In this document: piece by piece, positions 53,919-64,000 of the stretch | Position numbering within the stretch: position 1 is the stretch's first letter | Layout: every line of letters begins with the position of its first letter | DNA from: Phaeoceros laevis | Taxonomy: Eukaryota; Anthocerotophyta; Anthocerotopsida; Notothyladales | Assembly: GCA_049999765.1 (NCBI GenBank) | Contig: JBNGIQ010009145.1 | Span: 1 to 64,000 of the forward strand | DNA length: 64,000 bases | Direction of reading: 5' to 3' | The notes under the pieces: model-generated | Databases searched by the model: none | Told to the model about the DNA's origin: nothing | Seen by the model: only the letters and a program-made list of their open reading frames with translations | Translations under genes and position numbers: made by a program

Positions 53919-54713
53919 TTATCTGATGAGGTGTAGGATGTGATTGTCCAAGATGCATCTTCCTCTTATAAAACCTCGCTGCTCTTTACTCACCCAACTG
54001 TCCATGAACGGAGCCAATCTGTCTGCTAGGACTTTGGATATCATCTTGTAGAACGTCCTTAATAGGGACAATGGCCTCCAAAATTTTATGCCTTGTTCTG
54101 CCTTCGGCTTAGGGGCAAGAGCAATCAGACTTTCATTTAGAGTCTCCCCCATGGTGCCTCCTTCCCACACTTGCTGGAGGGCTTGCATGAAAATTACTTT
54201 GATGAAGTCCCAACCCCAGATAAAAAACTCCCTAGGAAACCCGTCCAATCCTGGGCTTTTCCCATTAGGAAGAGCTTGTAGCGCTTCTTTGATTTCGTCT
54301 ACCGTTATTTCCTCGTCTAACTTTGCTTGTTGTTCAGGTGTCACCTTCTTCGGAAAAGCTTCATAGTTGCGCCATTGTTCTTCCCAAGAGTCATGCTTGT
54401 CCTCCCCCTGCAGGAACAACGAGAAGTGACCTTCAATCATACTCTTCAGCTCCTCATGGTCCTTCATTACCACACCTTCCTGGTTAGGAATAGGTGGAAT
54501 TTTGTTTTTATTATGCTTCTGCCTGATTCTGGAGAAGAAGAACTTTTGGGGGATATCCCCTTCGGCAGCCCATTTCACCTTTGCCCTCTGGTACCATCCC
54601 CTAGCCTTATTCGTTTCAAGAGCTTGCAACGTCAATTTGGGTTCTTCTAGATCTCTGAGTGCTCCTGTATTTCTGCTCTGTCTGGATTCTACTTCCCTCT
54701 GCAGCAGAGCCAC
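53919..54713 (-). pseudogene. LINE-B reverse transcriptase, truncated
   Basis: L1-type RT, N-terminal half: NGKSPGLDGFPREFFIWGWD, FWRPLSLLRTFYKMISKVLA, EQRGFIRGRCILDNHILH. It ends before the catalytic FADD box, so the 3' part is gone. It shares frame with the endonuclease upstream, the frame being cut only by stops at 54786 and about 54760. Very similar to LINE-C at 62105-62400. Confidence 0.85.
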
Positions 54714-54785
54714 CTTCTCTCTAGCCAGATCTTCCTCCTCCCTAGCCTCCCATGCCTTCTATTTACCCAACTGCCTCAGGTAACT

Positions 54786-55808
54786 TCAGGACATGTCTAA
54801 GTCATGAAGTAATCTGGCCAGCCCACCCTTGGAGGGGTCCTGTTCTTGCTGCTTCCACAGCCCTTTGATCTTCTCGTATGTTCCTTCATGTTTCAGCAGT
54901 TCTGCATTCAATCTCCAAAGCTTGCATCCTCTTGGGGGTAGTGTTAGGAGTTCATCAGCCATGTCTATGTCCAACAAAATAGGAGCGTGGTCAGACTGCG
55001 TCGTACCAGGGATAACTGCTACTTTCTGAACCTTGTGTTGCCAGCTCTCCAAAATATATAGTCTATCTAATCTACTGGTGATGAATCCCGCGGAGTCAAC
55101 CCTGTTGTTCGACCAGCTGAAGTTCAAGGAGTTACTACATCTACGTGCCAGGCAGCAATTCCATGGGTCATTAAGCTTCATCTTCGTATCTCTTAATTCT
55201 TGCCAGGTCAGTGACACTAAGGTTCTAGCTGGGTCGTTTCCTCCCTCCTTGTCAGCACTATTTTCTATGAAGTTGAAATCTCCTAATATCCAATTGAGGT
55301 TCAAATCAAGTTGATCTTCCATTCTAATCCAAACCCTTTGTCGTTGTGCAGCCACACATGGAGCATACAGGTTGCACACCCCAAAAACCCCTGACTCCAT
55401 CTTTAAGGTAATCCAGATAAAACGCTTCCTTGGATCTTGTCCAACAGCCAGGACCGTGTCCACCAGCTCCTGCTTGACCGTGATCGCAACCCCTCCTCTG
55501 AATTCATCAGCAGGGACCCACCACATCTTACCTTGCAGCAGGTAGATCCTTCTTACCTCTTCTATCTNNNNNNNNNNCCACATCTTACCTTGCAGCAGGT
55601 AGATCCTTCTTACCTCTTCTATCTTTGGCTGAGTCAATTTATGTTCCTGTATCATAACAATGTCCCATTGAGTTTGAGAAGTGAGGAAGCTAGTAATCTG
55701 ACGCACTTTACTATATGCTTGTCGATAATCCACCAACCCACGGACACTCCAGGACAACAGCTGGAGCTGAGTGTCCGGTACAGATTTTCTATACACTTGT
55801 GACATCAT
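54786..55808 (-). pseudogene. LINE-B AP endonuclease domain
   Basis: ORF2 start: MMSQVYRKS, then LLSWSVRGL, VMIQEHKLTQPKIEE, RGGVAITVKQ, GVCNLYAPC, WILGDFNFIE, FITSRLDRLYI and TQSDHAPILLD. This is the normal order of LINE endonuclease motifs, with catalytic Glu, Asp, Asn and His present. A 10-N gap at 55568-55577 doubles a 48-bp block; collapsing it keeps the frame. Nicks target DNA in an L1 LINE. Confidence 0.8.
55568..55577. other. 10-N assembly gap with duplicated flanks
   Basis: CCACATCTTACCTTGCAGCA and the following 30 bp occur identically on both sides, as at 21845, suggesting two overlapping contig ends. Confidence 0.85.
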
Positions 55809-56571
55809 GTTTTATGGCCGATACACATGATCGCTTGAGGTTCGTCTCGTCACTTCTTTGGGGGTTTAGATGACGCCTTGCTCTTACCCTCCTACTGGCT
55901 AACAGTGTTGTTGCATGTCTCTTCCAGGGGGGGGCCTTGTGAACCTTTATCCAGTTGTTCACCTGCTCCGGAGTCATCCTTACATGCTGCCTTCTCGCCT
56001 TCCTGCCTGTCTGTCGGGCTGGTTTTTTATAGCTGCTCATCATTAGGTACGGTGCTAAATATTACGGACTGCTTGTGGTTTGCTTCTCCTTTTCCTCCCA
56101 GGGTCAGTAGCCGCTTTGGGTTTTACCGCTGAAGCGCTTTCACCACTTGTTGTGTGTTCCCGCCAAGGAGTGTGACCCAGCCCTGTCTTCTTCCTCACTC
56201 ATTTCCTTGCTTCCCTGCAGGTTGATCACCCCTCCTTTCTGGTGGAGTTCCAGGTTCATGTAACTTCCCTCAGGTACACCTGGCTGGGCTCCTAGTTGGA
56301 AGTAAAGTATGAGAGGATTCCCCAAAGTAGTTTCCTTCCCTTGCACCAATTCCACAATCTTATCAGCATTTTCTCTCGAGTCTAGCCATTTCCAATAGGC
56401 TAGCATGTGAGTGTCAGCCTTGACTACAGGTTGGACCTCCACTTCGACTCTCATGGACCCGTCCTGCTTCATATGTAGCTTAGCTTCCACCAGTGATTCC
56501 GGGAGGCTTTCTGAGATGATCCCGCCATCTTGGATCAAGACCGAGACCTCCTCCTCCTCCTCCTTCATCAT
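55789..56571 (-). pseudogene. LINE-B upstream ORF region
   Basis: Two frames: 56571-56140 (MMKEEEEEVSVLIQDGG ... YFQLGAQPGVPEGSYM) and 56043-55789 (RKARRQHVRMTPEQVNNW), a basic protein. The second ends in TAG overlapping the ORF2 ATG by 20 nt, an arrangement also seen in LINE-C. The element's 5' end has been lost or lies beyond LINE-C. Confidence 0.5.
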
Positions 56572-56591
56572 ATCGAGGGGGGGAAAAATGC

Positions 56592-59500
56592 GTGCTCCGT
56601 AAAATGCGGAGCGGTGTTTCGCGGAAGTGGTGGCGACGTCGGGAGCCGCAATGGCCGCCCCGCCCGGGGGGCGGATGCGGAATTTCTAACCGCAATGTGT
56701 GGTTGCGTGTGCCTCAGTCACCATCAAGGTTGTTGCCAATGCAGGATAATGTTCGTGGGCAAAGATTGTTGCCTGCAATCGTGGAGAGAGCATCAGGAGT
56801 TGAAAATTTAGGGCAATTCGATAGCGGGGATTTTTTGCCTACAGTGGAACATTGGGCTCAGCAAGCAGGTACAGAGATGGAAGATCTGGTGGACCTTGCT
56901 TGGACGCCCCAAATTCATTCAGCCATGTTGACAGGTCAAAGGAATCCCGAACCGTCGAGGGACACGGTACTGCAGAAGCAAAATCACGATCCACAAGAGG
57001 CCAGTATTCTGAGTTCGGGGTCAATGGACCTCCAATGCGCCCAACAGATACCAGCAAAAGTACCCCTCGGTGACATCCCAGAAGAAAGCAGAAAGCAATC
57101 TCAGAGTGAAAGGAGTGCGACGGTCTCTCAAAACCCAATGCAGGCAGGACAGGACCTTACCCCAGAAGGTCACACAGCAGGAGCAATGATCGTTCATACC
57201 TGGAAGGTTAAGGAGACAGGCGCAGTAAACGTGCTGAATGGTAGAGAGGCCAATCTCAGGACTGGTCAGGGCAGAAGGCAAAGAGGGGAAGAAGGAATCC
57301 CATCCATTCCTCTTGGTGAGGAAACGGAGCTTATAGATGATGAAGACGCCATTGTCCGTTTTTCTAGGGAGCACTTGACATCAGCTGTCAACGGGGCATT
57401 CCCTGCACAGGGACCACGATTGATAAAATCGAAACACATGTGTTCAATGTTCTCCGAGTAAAGCCTGTTTACGTCCATCAGAAAAAAGACAAAACGTATG
57501 TGATCAAGCTAGAAGATATGGAGCAAGTTACAAGGTTGTTGGAATCAGTTCAGTTGTTTGGAGGAGACATACCCCCAGCTCTAGGAGCGTGGAATGAGGA
57601 TAGTACAGCAGTACTTCGTGAAGCAAACAAGAGAATGGTGACAGTGGAGTTACGAGGTCTGGAGCTGCAACACATAATGCTAGCGAAGAGGATGGTTGAG
57701 ACCATCGGGCAGGTGGTTGAATGCCCAGACCTCCCCCAGGATCTGTACAAAAACAAGAAGATCAGCTTCAAGTTTTAGTTGACAGTATCCATGGACTTCC
57801 GGAAAGAGTCAAAGTTAAGGTCCCAGCCCAAGAGAACCGAGAATTCTATCAAAACTTTAACTATCCGGATTTACCTGTCCGATGTAGAGTGTGTGGTCAT
57901 AAGGACCACTTGCAGAGTGTCTGCCCCCTCAGGTTCCCCTGGAAATCAACGTTGGTGGGTGATCAGGCTCAGGGAGAGCGAAACCCTCTACCAGGATTCG
58001 AAGGTGCTCGAGCAGCACAAGGCAAGCAATTTCAATCCTGGGTCGCCATCTCCAACCAGGTTGGAAGAAGTCTCTTTCCAGAAATGGAATTCTCTGACAC
58101 CACGGTCATGAAGGCATGCCTTCTCATTCGGAAGAAATCTGATGAGCGTCATGTATGGACAGCAGTGCATGAAGAACAACACTCCTTGCCCCTTCAACTA
58201 ATCAGGCTTCCTAGGTATGGTAGAGTCAACGAGGAACAGTTGTGGGGCCAGGCCAGTGCCAAATTCTGCAGCATATAGAAAATGATTTCCCTTTGTTACG
58301 AGAAGGAGAGGCAACTCACTTGATCCAGTCAGCTGCTATGAAGCTTGTCGCCCACAGACATGATGCAAGCATCACATATCTTTATTTTGTAGCTTGAGTA
58401 GAAGTTGATGAAGTAGTCACTCCCAAAGGGGAAGTCCAGGAAAATTGGGTGGGTAAAAGCGTGGTTCAGTCCTGGATACAGCAGGTAGCCCCAAGGGGAA
58501 AAAACAAAATGAGTCTTGCTGCGAAAATCATTCTCAGAATGCTTACTCCAGATCTAGGCTGGAAGCAAAATGGCAATTTGCCTAATCTGCCAGGGTACTG
58601 TCTTATGAAGGAAACGGAAAAAGTAGAACTTCCACCTTCCTTCCCTCATCAAAGACCACCTATGGCGAGTGCAGCTGCGAGTCATGAGAAGGCCCCTACA
58701 GCAGAAAAAGGCGAAGCTAGTTCTTCAGGTGAACAGAGTAAAGACGGAGAATGGAGGGTTGTTACTCGTCACAAAGCTGCTACAAAGCTAACACCCAACG
58801 CTGTGGAAAAGATAAGAGTAGCATTACTTGCTGTCCCTGAGAGAGTACGTGATGACAGTGCAGCAGATAGTAACATGGTGGATATAGGAGAAGGTCAGGC
58901 TGAAGAGGAACCAAACGGTGACAAGCCTCGGGATCAGACGGTCCAACAAGTTGCAAGAGGCGTTCCCCAGCCCAATATCCCGCCCATCGAAATCACTGAA
59001 TCACCAGAATTTCGATGAGTTACAAAGAGACCATCGGAACAAGGAAAAATGGGCAACAAGCATGACTCATCGAAGGATGCATTGACAGCAGAAGGCAATG
59101 CAGAACAGGCAGACCAGGGCACGAAGGTTCAACAAGACAAAGGTAAATCGATATCAGTCGTGAGCTCACCACCACAGGGGACGAAAAACCTATCAGCAAC
59201 AGGCCAACGTGGAGGTCAAGTAATGGAGGCATCCAGATCTGAGAACCTCTACCTGTGGCCAAGGGAGATTCACAGCCGAAGCAGCCCTCGATGCGTAAAC
59301 TAAACTTCAAGTGGGGAGACGTACCTGAAGATTCTAACTCTGAAGAGGAGGTAGTTGCACAGGATAAAACAGATAGCTCAAATGTCGGTGCTGTTGAACG
59401 CTTGCAGGAACAAGAAGGTACAACTGACAAACACGAGAGTTCAAAGGGTGTTATTGAAGGTGCTGTAGGTGACAAAGTAGAGAGTGATTTCCTGAAAGTT

Positions 59501-59839
59501 GTTACAGAGGCTGGAAAAAAGCACCGTAAAGAAGTTTCCCTACCACAGGTATCAAAAGATCCGCCAACTGATACCAATTTAGAAATACGAAAAGAGGGAG
59601 TTATTCACCCTCCTCCAAAAGTGAATGCGGTTAAGAGAAGTAGGAGTCCAGGAATGAACATGAACACATACCAAGCAGAGGTGGTTCCAAATAATCAGCA
59701 GATAGTTCTGTACGAGTCTCTTAGTAGCCGAAGAGCCATGTTCAGACCTGTGGGCAATCTTGAGGAACAAGTCACCCCCCAACAGCATCTGAAAAAAGCA
59801 CGTAACCGAAGTCAGAAAGGGAGAGAACCCGCTGAATAG
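56592..59839 (+). pseudogene. LINE-C ORF1, zinc-knuckle protein
   Basis: ORF1 is spread over frames 56592-57461, 57440-57778, 57721-58278, 58449-59018 and 59255-59839. A DUF4283-like region (KTYVIKLEDMEQVTRLLESV ... KPVYVHQKKD) is followed by a CCHC knuckle (CRVCGHKDHLQSVC), the plant L1 pattern for an RNA-binding ORF1. A Glu/Lys/Ser-rich tail follows. At least four frame changes. The start is uncertain; GC-rich leader sequence begins near 56580. ORF1 ends TAG at 59837, immediately followed by ATG. Confidence 0.7.
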
Positions 59840-60613
59840 ATGGAAGATCAAGAGATGCTAGAAATCATAGTTGCAGCTACTCCTACGGATTCTATGGAAG
59901 AGGACCAAGAATTCCAAGATTGTATATCTGGGGATACTTTGGCACAGTACTCCACCTACCAATCTAGATTTGCAGGAGAAGGGGAGCTCACCCCATCAAG
60001 CACCAATGCTGTAGGAGTCATACAGCTGTTTATCTTCTTTACGAAGGCAGAGAAGCAGTACCTTCCTCTAGAAGAGAATGAAAAAGTGAGTAGGCTAGTC
60101 CAAGAAACGTTCAGGCATGGAGAAGACCCTTTTTCAAGGGTTATACAATACCTCATTGCTGGAGCTGTCCTCAATGGACAGATTGAGGCAGAGTTGTTGG
60201 AGTGCAGGCCACCTACGAAGTTGGGCCAGATGTACTGGATGTTGTTGGTGTTAACACCCATCCAAGCCCAACGCAACAACATTTGGAAAGGCTGGCGATG
60301 GGCTGAGACAGATGCAGCTATTCAGGCACTACAAAATACATCGGAAGAATTTAACGAAACACAGCTTCATCAGGAAGGAGGGCTATCTGCTGCTGAGCTG
60401 GCAATAGGCCTTACCTGGCTGGCAGGTAAACCGCCTGAAGAGGCCTTGCAGATGGCGCAGAAGATCGAATTGAGACAGAAACTCAAAGTCCAGCTCACAC
60501 AGAGACAGCAGCAGGACCCATCGAATATGCCAAGGAACATCCAGAGCTACTTCATGGATTTACTCAGGCATCAAGATTCCTTACCCGCCAGTCAAAATAA
60601 TGCAGGCCACTAA
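59840..60613 (+). CDS. LINE-C middle ORF (257 aa)
   Basis: Intact. ATG 59840 is in the same frame as the ORF1 end and directly after its TAG. It ends TAA at 60611, overlapping the ORF2 ATG (60600) by 14 nt. Soluble, Glu/Gln-rich, with IQLFIFFTKAEKQYLPLEEN and ELAIGLTWLAGKPPEEALQM. No known domain is recognised. Could be the C-terminal part of ORF1 by stop readthrough, or a separate protein made by reinitiation. Confidence 0.6.
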   Translation: MEDQEMLEIIVAATPTDSMEEDQEFQDCISGDTLAQYSTYQSRFAGEGELTPSSTNAVGVIQLFIFFTKAEKQYLPLEENEKVSRLVQETFRHGEDPFSRVIQYLIAGAVLNGQIEAELLECRPPTKLGQMYWMLLVLTPIQAQRNNIWKGWRWAETDAAIQALQNTSEEFNETQLHQEGGLSAAELAIGLTWLAGKPPEEALQMAQKIELRQKLKVQLTQRQQQDPSNMPRNIQSYFMDLLRHQDSLPASQNNAGH

Positions 60614-62104
60614 CAGATTTGTTTCAGATCGATCACAACAGACTCAGATTATTTCCTGGAACGTCCGTGGTCTGGGTCGGGACAACAATTGGAGGATTAT
60701 CCACTCTTTTTTCAAACATCGCTGTAGTTGGGATGTTGTATGTCTCCAGGAGACAAAACAGGATGAGACGAAGCTTGCAAGGAAGAGAGTACCATTAATG
60801 GAAGGAGAGATTAAATGGCTCCCTTCTTTAGGCACTAGAGGTGGCCTAGCTATTGTGATTCATCCCTCCTTAGCTTCTCAGATATTAGACTACGGTGAGG
60901 ATGAAGAGGGCTGGGCACAAACTGCTCATGGAATTGAAGGTCCTATTCAGAAATGGTTCCAGTGGGCAGTTTTACAAACTCCAATGGCGTCGTTAGGCAT
61001 TTGTAACATCTACGCTCCGCAATCAGAAGAAGGGAAAGTAGCCTTATGGGACAGGTTGCAGGACTCCCTGGACCCGAGCATCAAATGGATGCTATGCGGT
61101 GACTTTAATTTCATCGAGAGGTCAGAAGACAGGATGGGCGATCCAGGTACCACACAAACTCAGGGTTCTATGGAATGGCAGGCACTTTGTGACACGCTGC
61201 TACAGGTAGAAGACCCGTGGGTTACTCTCCCTGCTCTCAGATCTCCAATATCTCTAAAATTTAGTCGGACAAATACATTAGAAGGGCCTCACAGAATGAG
61301 TAGGAGGTTAGATCGTTTCTATATCCCTTCAGATTGGAAAGACCGAGTCAAACTCTATGCTATCATTCCTGGCACGGTTTTCTCTGACCACTCTCCAATA
61401 CTGCTCAACCTAATAACTACTGCAGATGGTGCTATGTATTCAGAAGATTTTAGAAGGTTCTATAGAATGAATATGGAACTTCTAGAATGGGGGGTTACCA
61501 GACAAGCGATTGAAGGGATCTGGAAACAAAGCTCTGAAATCCCTGTTTGTAATGGCTTTCAAACATTGTTAAAACTGAACCGCAAAACAGCACTGATCTG
61601 TCGGAAGGCTGGTCAAGACAAGCGTCAAATAGAGAAGGAAGAGGAAGACCAGCTGAGGGCAGAGTATACCAGGCTGCAGGTTGCATCAGAAGAGACAGAT
61701 GAATTTGATGAAGAAGCACACCTCAGAAAAGTTCTCTTCAAAATGGAGATGATGGAATCCAGTCAAGCCACAGGATGGGTTAAACGGGCGAAACTCAAGT
61801 GGGCTCAGGAGGGAGACTTGCCTCGAAAATTTTTCTTTTCTGCAGTGAAGAAGAAGCGCCATTCCTCACTCATTCCAATCTTCCCACAAGTGCAACCACA
61901 GGAGGGTCAATCTTTGCATGATAGCCTTAAGCAACATGTAGCAGCATACTATGAAGAGATCTTTAAGGCAGAAGAGAGGCCCCCCAATGGGAACAAGTCT
62001 GGCAAGATACTTACTCCCAATTTCCGTCAAAAGTTACAGGTACTCAGAGGGCTGTGCTTGAAGCTGAATTCAGTGAGGATGAAGTTCGACGAGCCCTGTA
62101 AGAC
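60600..62104 (+). pseudogene. LINE-C ORF2 endonuclease and linker
   Basis: Open to 62192 in this frame. Endonuclease motifs: IISWNVRGLGRDNN, VVCLQETKQDE, RGGLAIVIHP, GICNIYAPQSEEG, MLCGDFNFIERSE, SRRLDRFYI and FSDHSPILLN, with the catalytic residues intact. The linker runs through KRAKLKWAQEGDLPRKFFFS. The RT start is lost to a frameshift near 62035-62100. Confidence 0.85.
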
Positions 62105-64000
62105 ATGCCTAAAGGGAAGAGTCCAGGCAAGGATGGCATTCCACCAGAATTTTACCTGTGGGGCTGGGACTTCGTTAAAGACATTCTTCTGAGAAGCATT
62201 AAAGAAGTATGGCAGCTGGGCACCATGGGTGCCGAAGGCGAATGCACACATCTCTGTAAAGAATTGGAGACCAATCTTGTTATCGACAACCTTCTACAAG
62301 GTACTAGCAAAAGTTCTATCCAACAGAATTGCAGCTTACATGGATTCTTGGGTGAACTCGGAGCAGAGAGGCTTTATCAAAGGCCAATGTATCCTCGATA
62401 ATCTTTTGCTGGTGAGAGAAACGAAATGGTGGCTAAACAGCCATCAGACTCCAGGGCTCTTTCTCTCACTCGATTTCAGCAAGGCATATGACAGGGTTTC
62501 TTGGCCTTTCCTATGGAGATGTCTTAAGCAGTACGGATTTGGTCCCAACTACATTCACTGGGTCTGCATCCTGTCAGAGGATGCTGGTGCACGGGTGGTG
62601 GTTAACGGAGACATGACAGATAGATTCTCTATCGGAAGATCGATCAGACAGGGATGCCCACTTGCTCCTGCACTCTTTGTACTCCTCACTGATTTCCTCA
62701 TTTGGAGTGTGAAGCGAAACACTAGTATCAAAGGCTTACTTGATCCTCTGGGAGAGGAACTTCGCATATCAAGCTTCGCCGATGACACCCTGATGATGTC
62801 TCAAATAGATGAAGAGTCTCTTGAAGCGCTGTTGAAGGAAATTGACATCTTCAGGTTGCTTTCCGGCTTGATTGTCAACTGGGACAAAACAATTATGTTA
62901 GTCCTCAATTTCATTGGACATTGCCGGAATGTGTGCACCACATCAAACAACTTGGCCTTGAGGAACTTCACAAACACCTTGGAGTTCCCTTTATGATCGA
63001 CGACGAAAATGATGCTATTGGCATGGAGATTCTCAATCGATTCACAACAAAGGCTATGAACCCGCAACTGATGAAGTTGAGCATTGTTGGCAGGATACTC
63101 GCTATCAACTCCATATTGGAGAATACTCTATGGTATTTCTTATTCGTATGGTCCCCCTCATCTGCTGATGCTGCACAGTTGAAATCGTGTATCCTAAACT
63201 TCTTGTGGAACTCGCCACTTGATGGGCCGACACCCAAGAGTAACGTGCTGTGGGAGCACTTGGTTTTACCTGTATCAGAAGGGGGGGCTGGGTTAGTTGA
63301 CCCTTTTGCTAAGGCTCATGCCCTGCATGGACAATGGATACTCAAAGCGCTCTCTCCAAATCAGTATCCATGGAAAAGCTTTATCATGGCAAAACTGCAA
63401 CATGTTTCTGCAGCCAAAGAGGGAGTGCATTCATTATCCCACCTGTTTGCCAGCAAACCTTCGTTGCCACCTGCTGAATTGTCATCACTCTTTCTGGCAA
63501 TCTGGAAAAGCTGGAAAAAAATAAAAAATCTTCTGGTTTGGCGTACCCCATCCAACAGAGATGAGGCAGCAAGTTTGAAGATTCATGTCAGCCCGCACAT
63601 TTGGACTGACGACTTCAAGGTGAAGGCCAGAAGGGCTAGTTCCATAAAAAAAGCTGCAGGAGGAGGGCTTGCTAATTTAGGGGACCTCTGGAACTGGGAG
63701 GCTGAAAGATGGCATACGCCACAAGAGATAGGTTCAGCTTACCCAAGTATCAGGAGAAGCGCAAAAGCTGTATTAGCTCTTGTAACTGCAGGCCTAAAGC
63801 AATCAATTCAGGAAGCGTGCACACAGCCTGCAGAGGTGAATAGAAAGTGCTGGTACACCAAGTGGGAATATCCGGATGACGCTGATGCTGTTGTACTGCC
63901 TAGAGAGCCATACCTTGCAATGCAAGTCAGTGAAGTAGGGGTTACAACCAGACAGTACAGAAAAAGAGAAGAAGACAACGTAATTAGTGACCTTGGCATC
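62105..64000 (+). pseudogene. LINE-C reverse transcriptase and C-terminal domain (runs off window)
   Basis: RT in three frames: 62105-62230 (KGKSPGKDGIPPEFYLWGWD), 62229-62910 (FYKVLAKVLSNRI, EQRGFIKGQCILDN, FLSLDFSKAYDRVSW, GCPLAPALFVLLTDFL, ISSFADDTLMM with the catalytic FADD), and from about 62915 (VHHIKQLGLEELHKHLGVPF ... IVGRILAINSI) open to the window end. The last frame keeps the L1 C-terminal domain start (LPVSEGGAGLVDPFAKAHAL). Two or three frameshifts make it inactive; the 3' end and polyA are outside the window. Confidence 0.85.

Noticed and set aside
53616-53936. Plus-strand ORF of 106 codons beside LINE-B
   Set aside because: Low-complexity Leu/Arg/Val sequence, partly antisense to the LINE-B RT end; no motif.
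1-64000. CRISPR array, bacterial operon or phage content
   Set aside because: The repeats are tandem or inverted units of transposons and introns; genes are eukaryotic retroelements and spliced transposon genes.

Overview
This window looks like a repeat-dominated nuclear region of a green plant or streptophyte alga. Supporting signs are a chromodomain Ty3/gypsy element, three Ty1/copia elements primed by initiator-Met tRNA, plant-type L1 LINEs, a CACTA-like element, GT-AG introns, and fragments of a plant-like SYF1/XAB2 splicing-factor gene. The unusual DNA transposon and a DNA-methyltransferase-like gene suggest a lineage outside the well-studied flowering plants (charophyte, bryophyte or lycophyte). 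That is inference; the species cannot be fixed from sequence alone. I see no ordinary intact host gene.

Positions 155-31943 are one nested 'Russian doll'. A Ty3/gypsy element (LTRs 155-398 and 31702-31943) is split in its protease region. Inside it, antisense, lies an intron-containing segment of a gene with an N4/N6-type DNA methyltransferase domain. That segment is itself split by (i) a MITE at 2615-3218 holding a smaller MITE, (ii) Copia-1 at 3233-12084, flanked by GTGGA, which contains a MITE (3564-4058) and a CACTA-like element (5818-7657), and (iii) a 14.5 kb DNA transposon at 12986-27518. Taking the insertions and one target-site copy out in silico rejoins the host reading frame for the 2615-3218 MITE, Copia-1 and the CACTA-like element, which supports those boundaries.

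The 14.5 kb transposon is the most unusual object. It has 18-bp perfect terminal inverted repeats, a two-exon DDE-like transposase gene (about 927 codons), and a convergent three-exon gene for a Pro/Ser-repeat nuclear-type protein. It also carries two direct copies of a SYF1 gene fragment. The MITE at 3564-4058 shares both of its ends, so the family has mobilised non-autonomous relatives.

Positions 31944-41960 hold two host-gene-like remnants (an unidentified exon at 32081-32404 and an OCRE-domain gene near 40420-41060) around Copia-2 (32815 to the N gap, minus strand). Copia-2 has a nearly intact 1,513-codon polyprotein frame. Positions 41960-44540 are a decayed LINE. Copia-3 (about 44536-52400, minus strand) follows, then poorly interpretable sequence to 53900. 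LINE-B (minus) and LINE-C (plus, running off the window) stand head to head at 56580.

The observation I would chase first is that all three Copia elements carry an antisense ORF between the RNase H stop and the 3' LTR. Each begins with a hydrophobic segment and ends in a similar short motif, and two have a splice donor at or near that point. Either this is an accessory gene shared by these elements, or it is a chance pattern that a family alignment would quickly dismiss.
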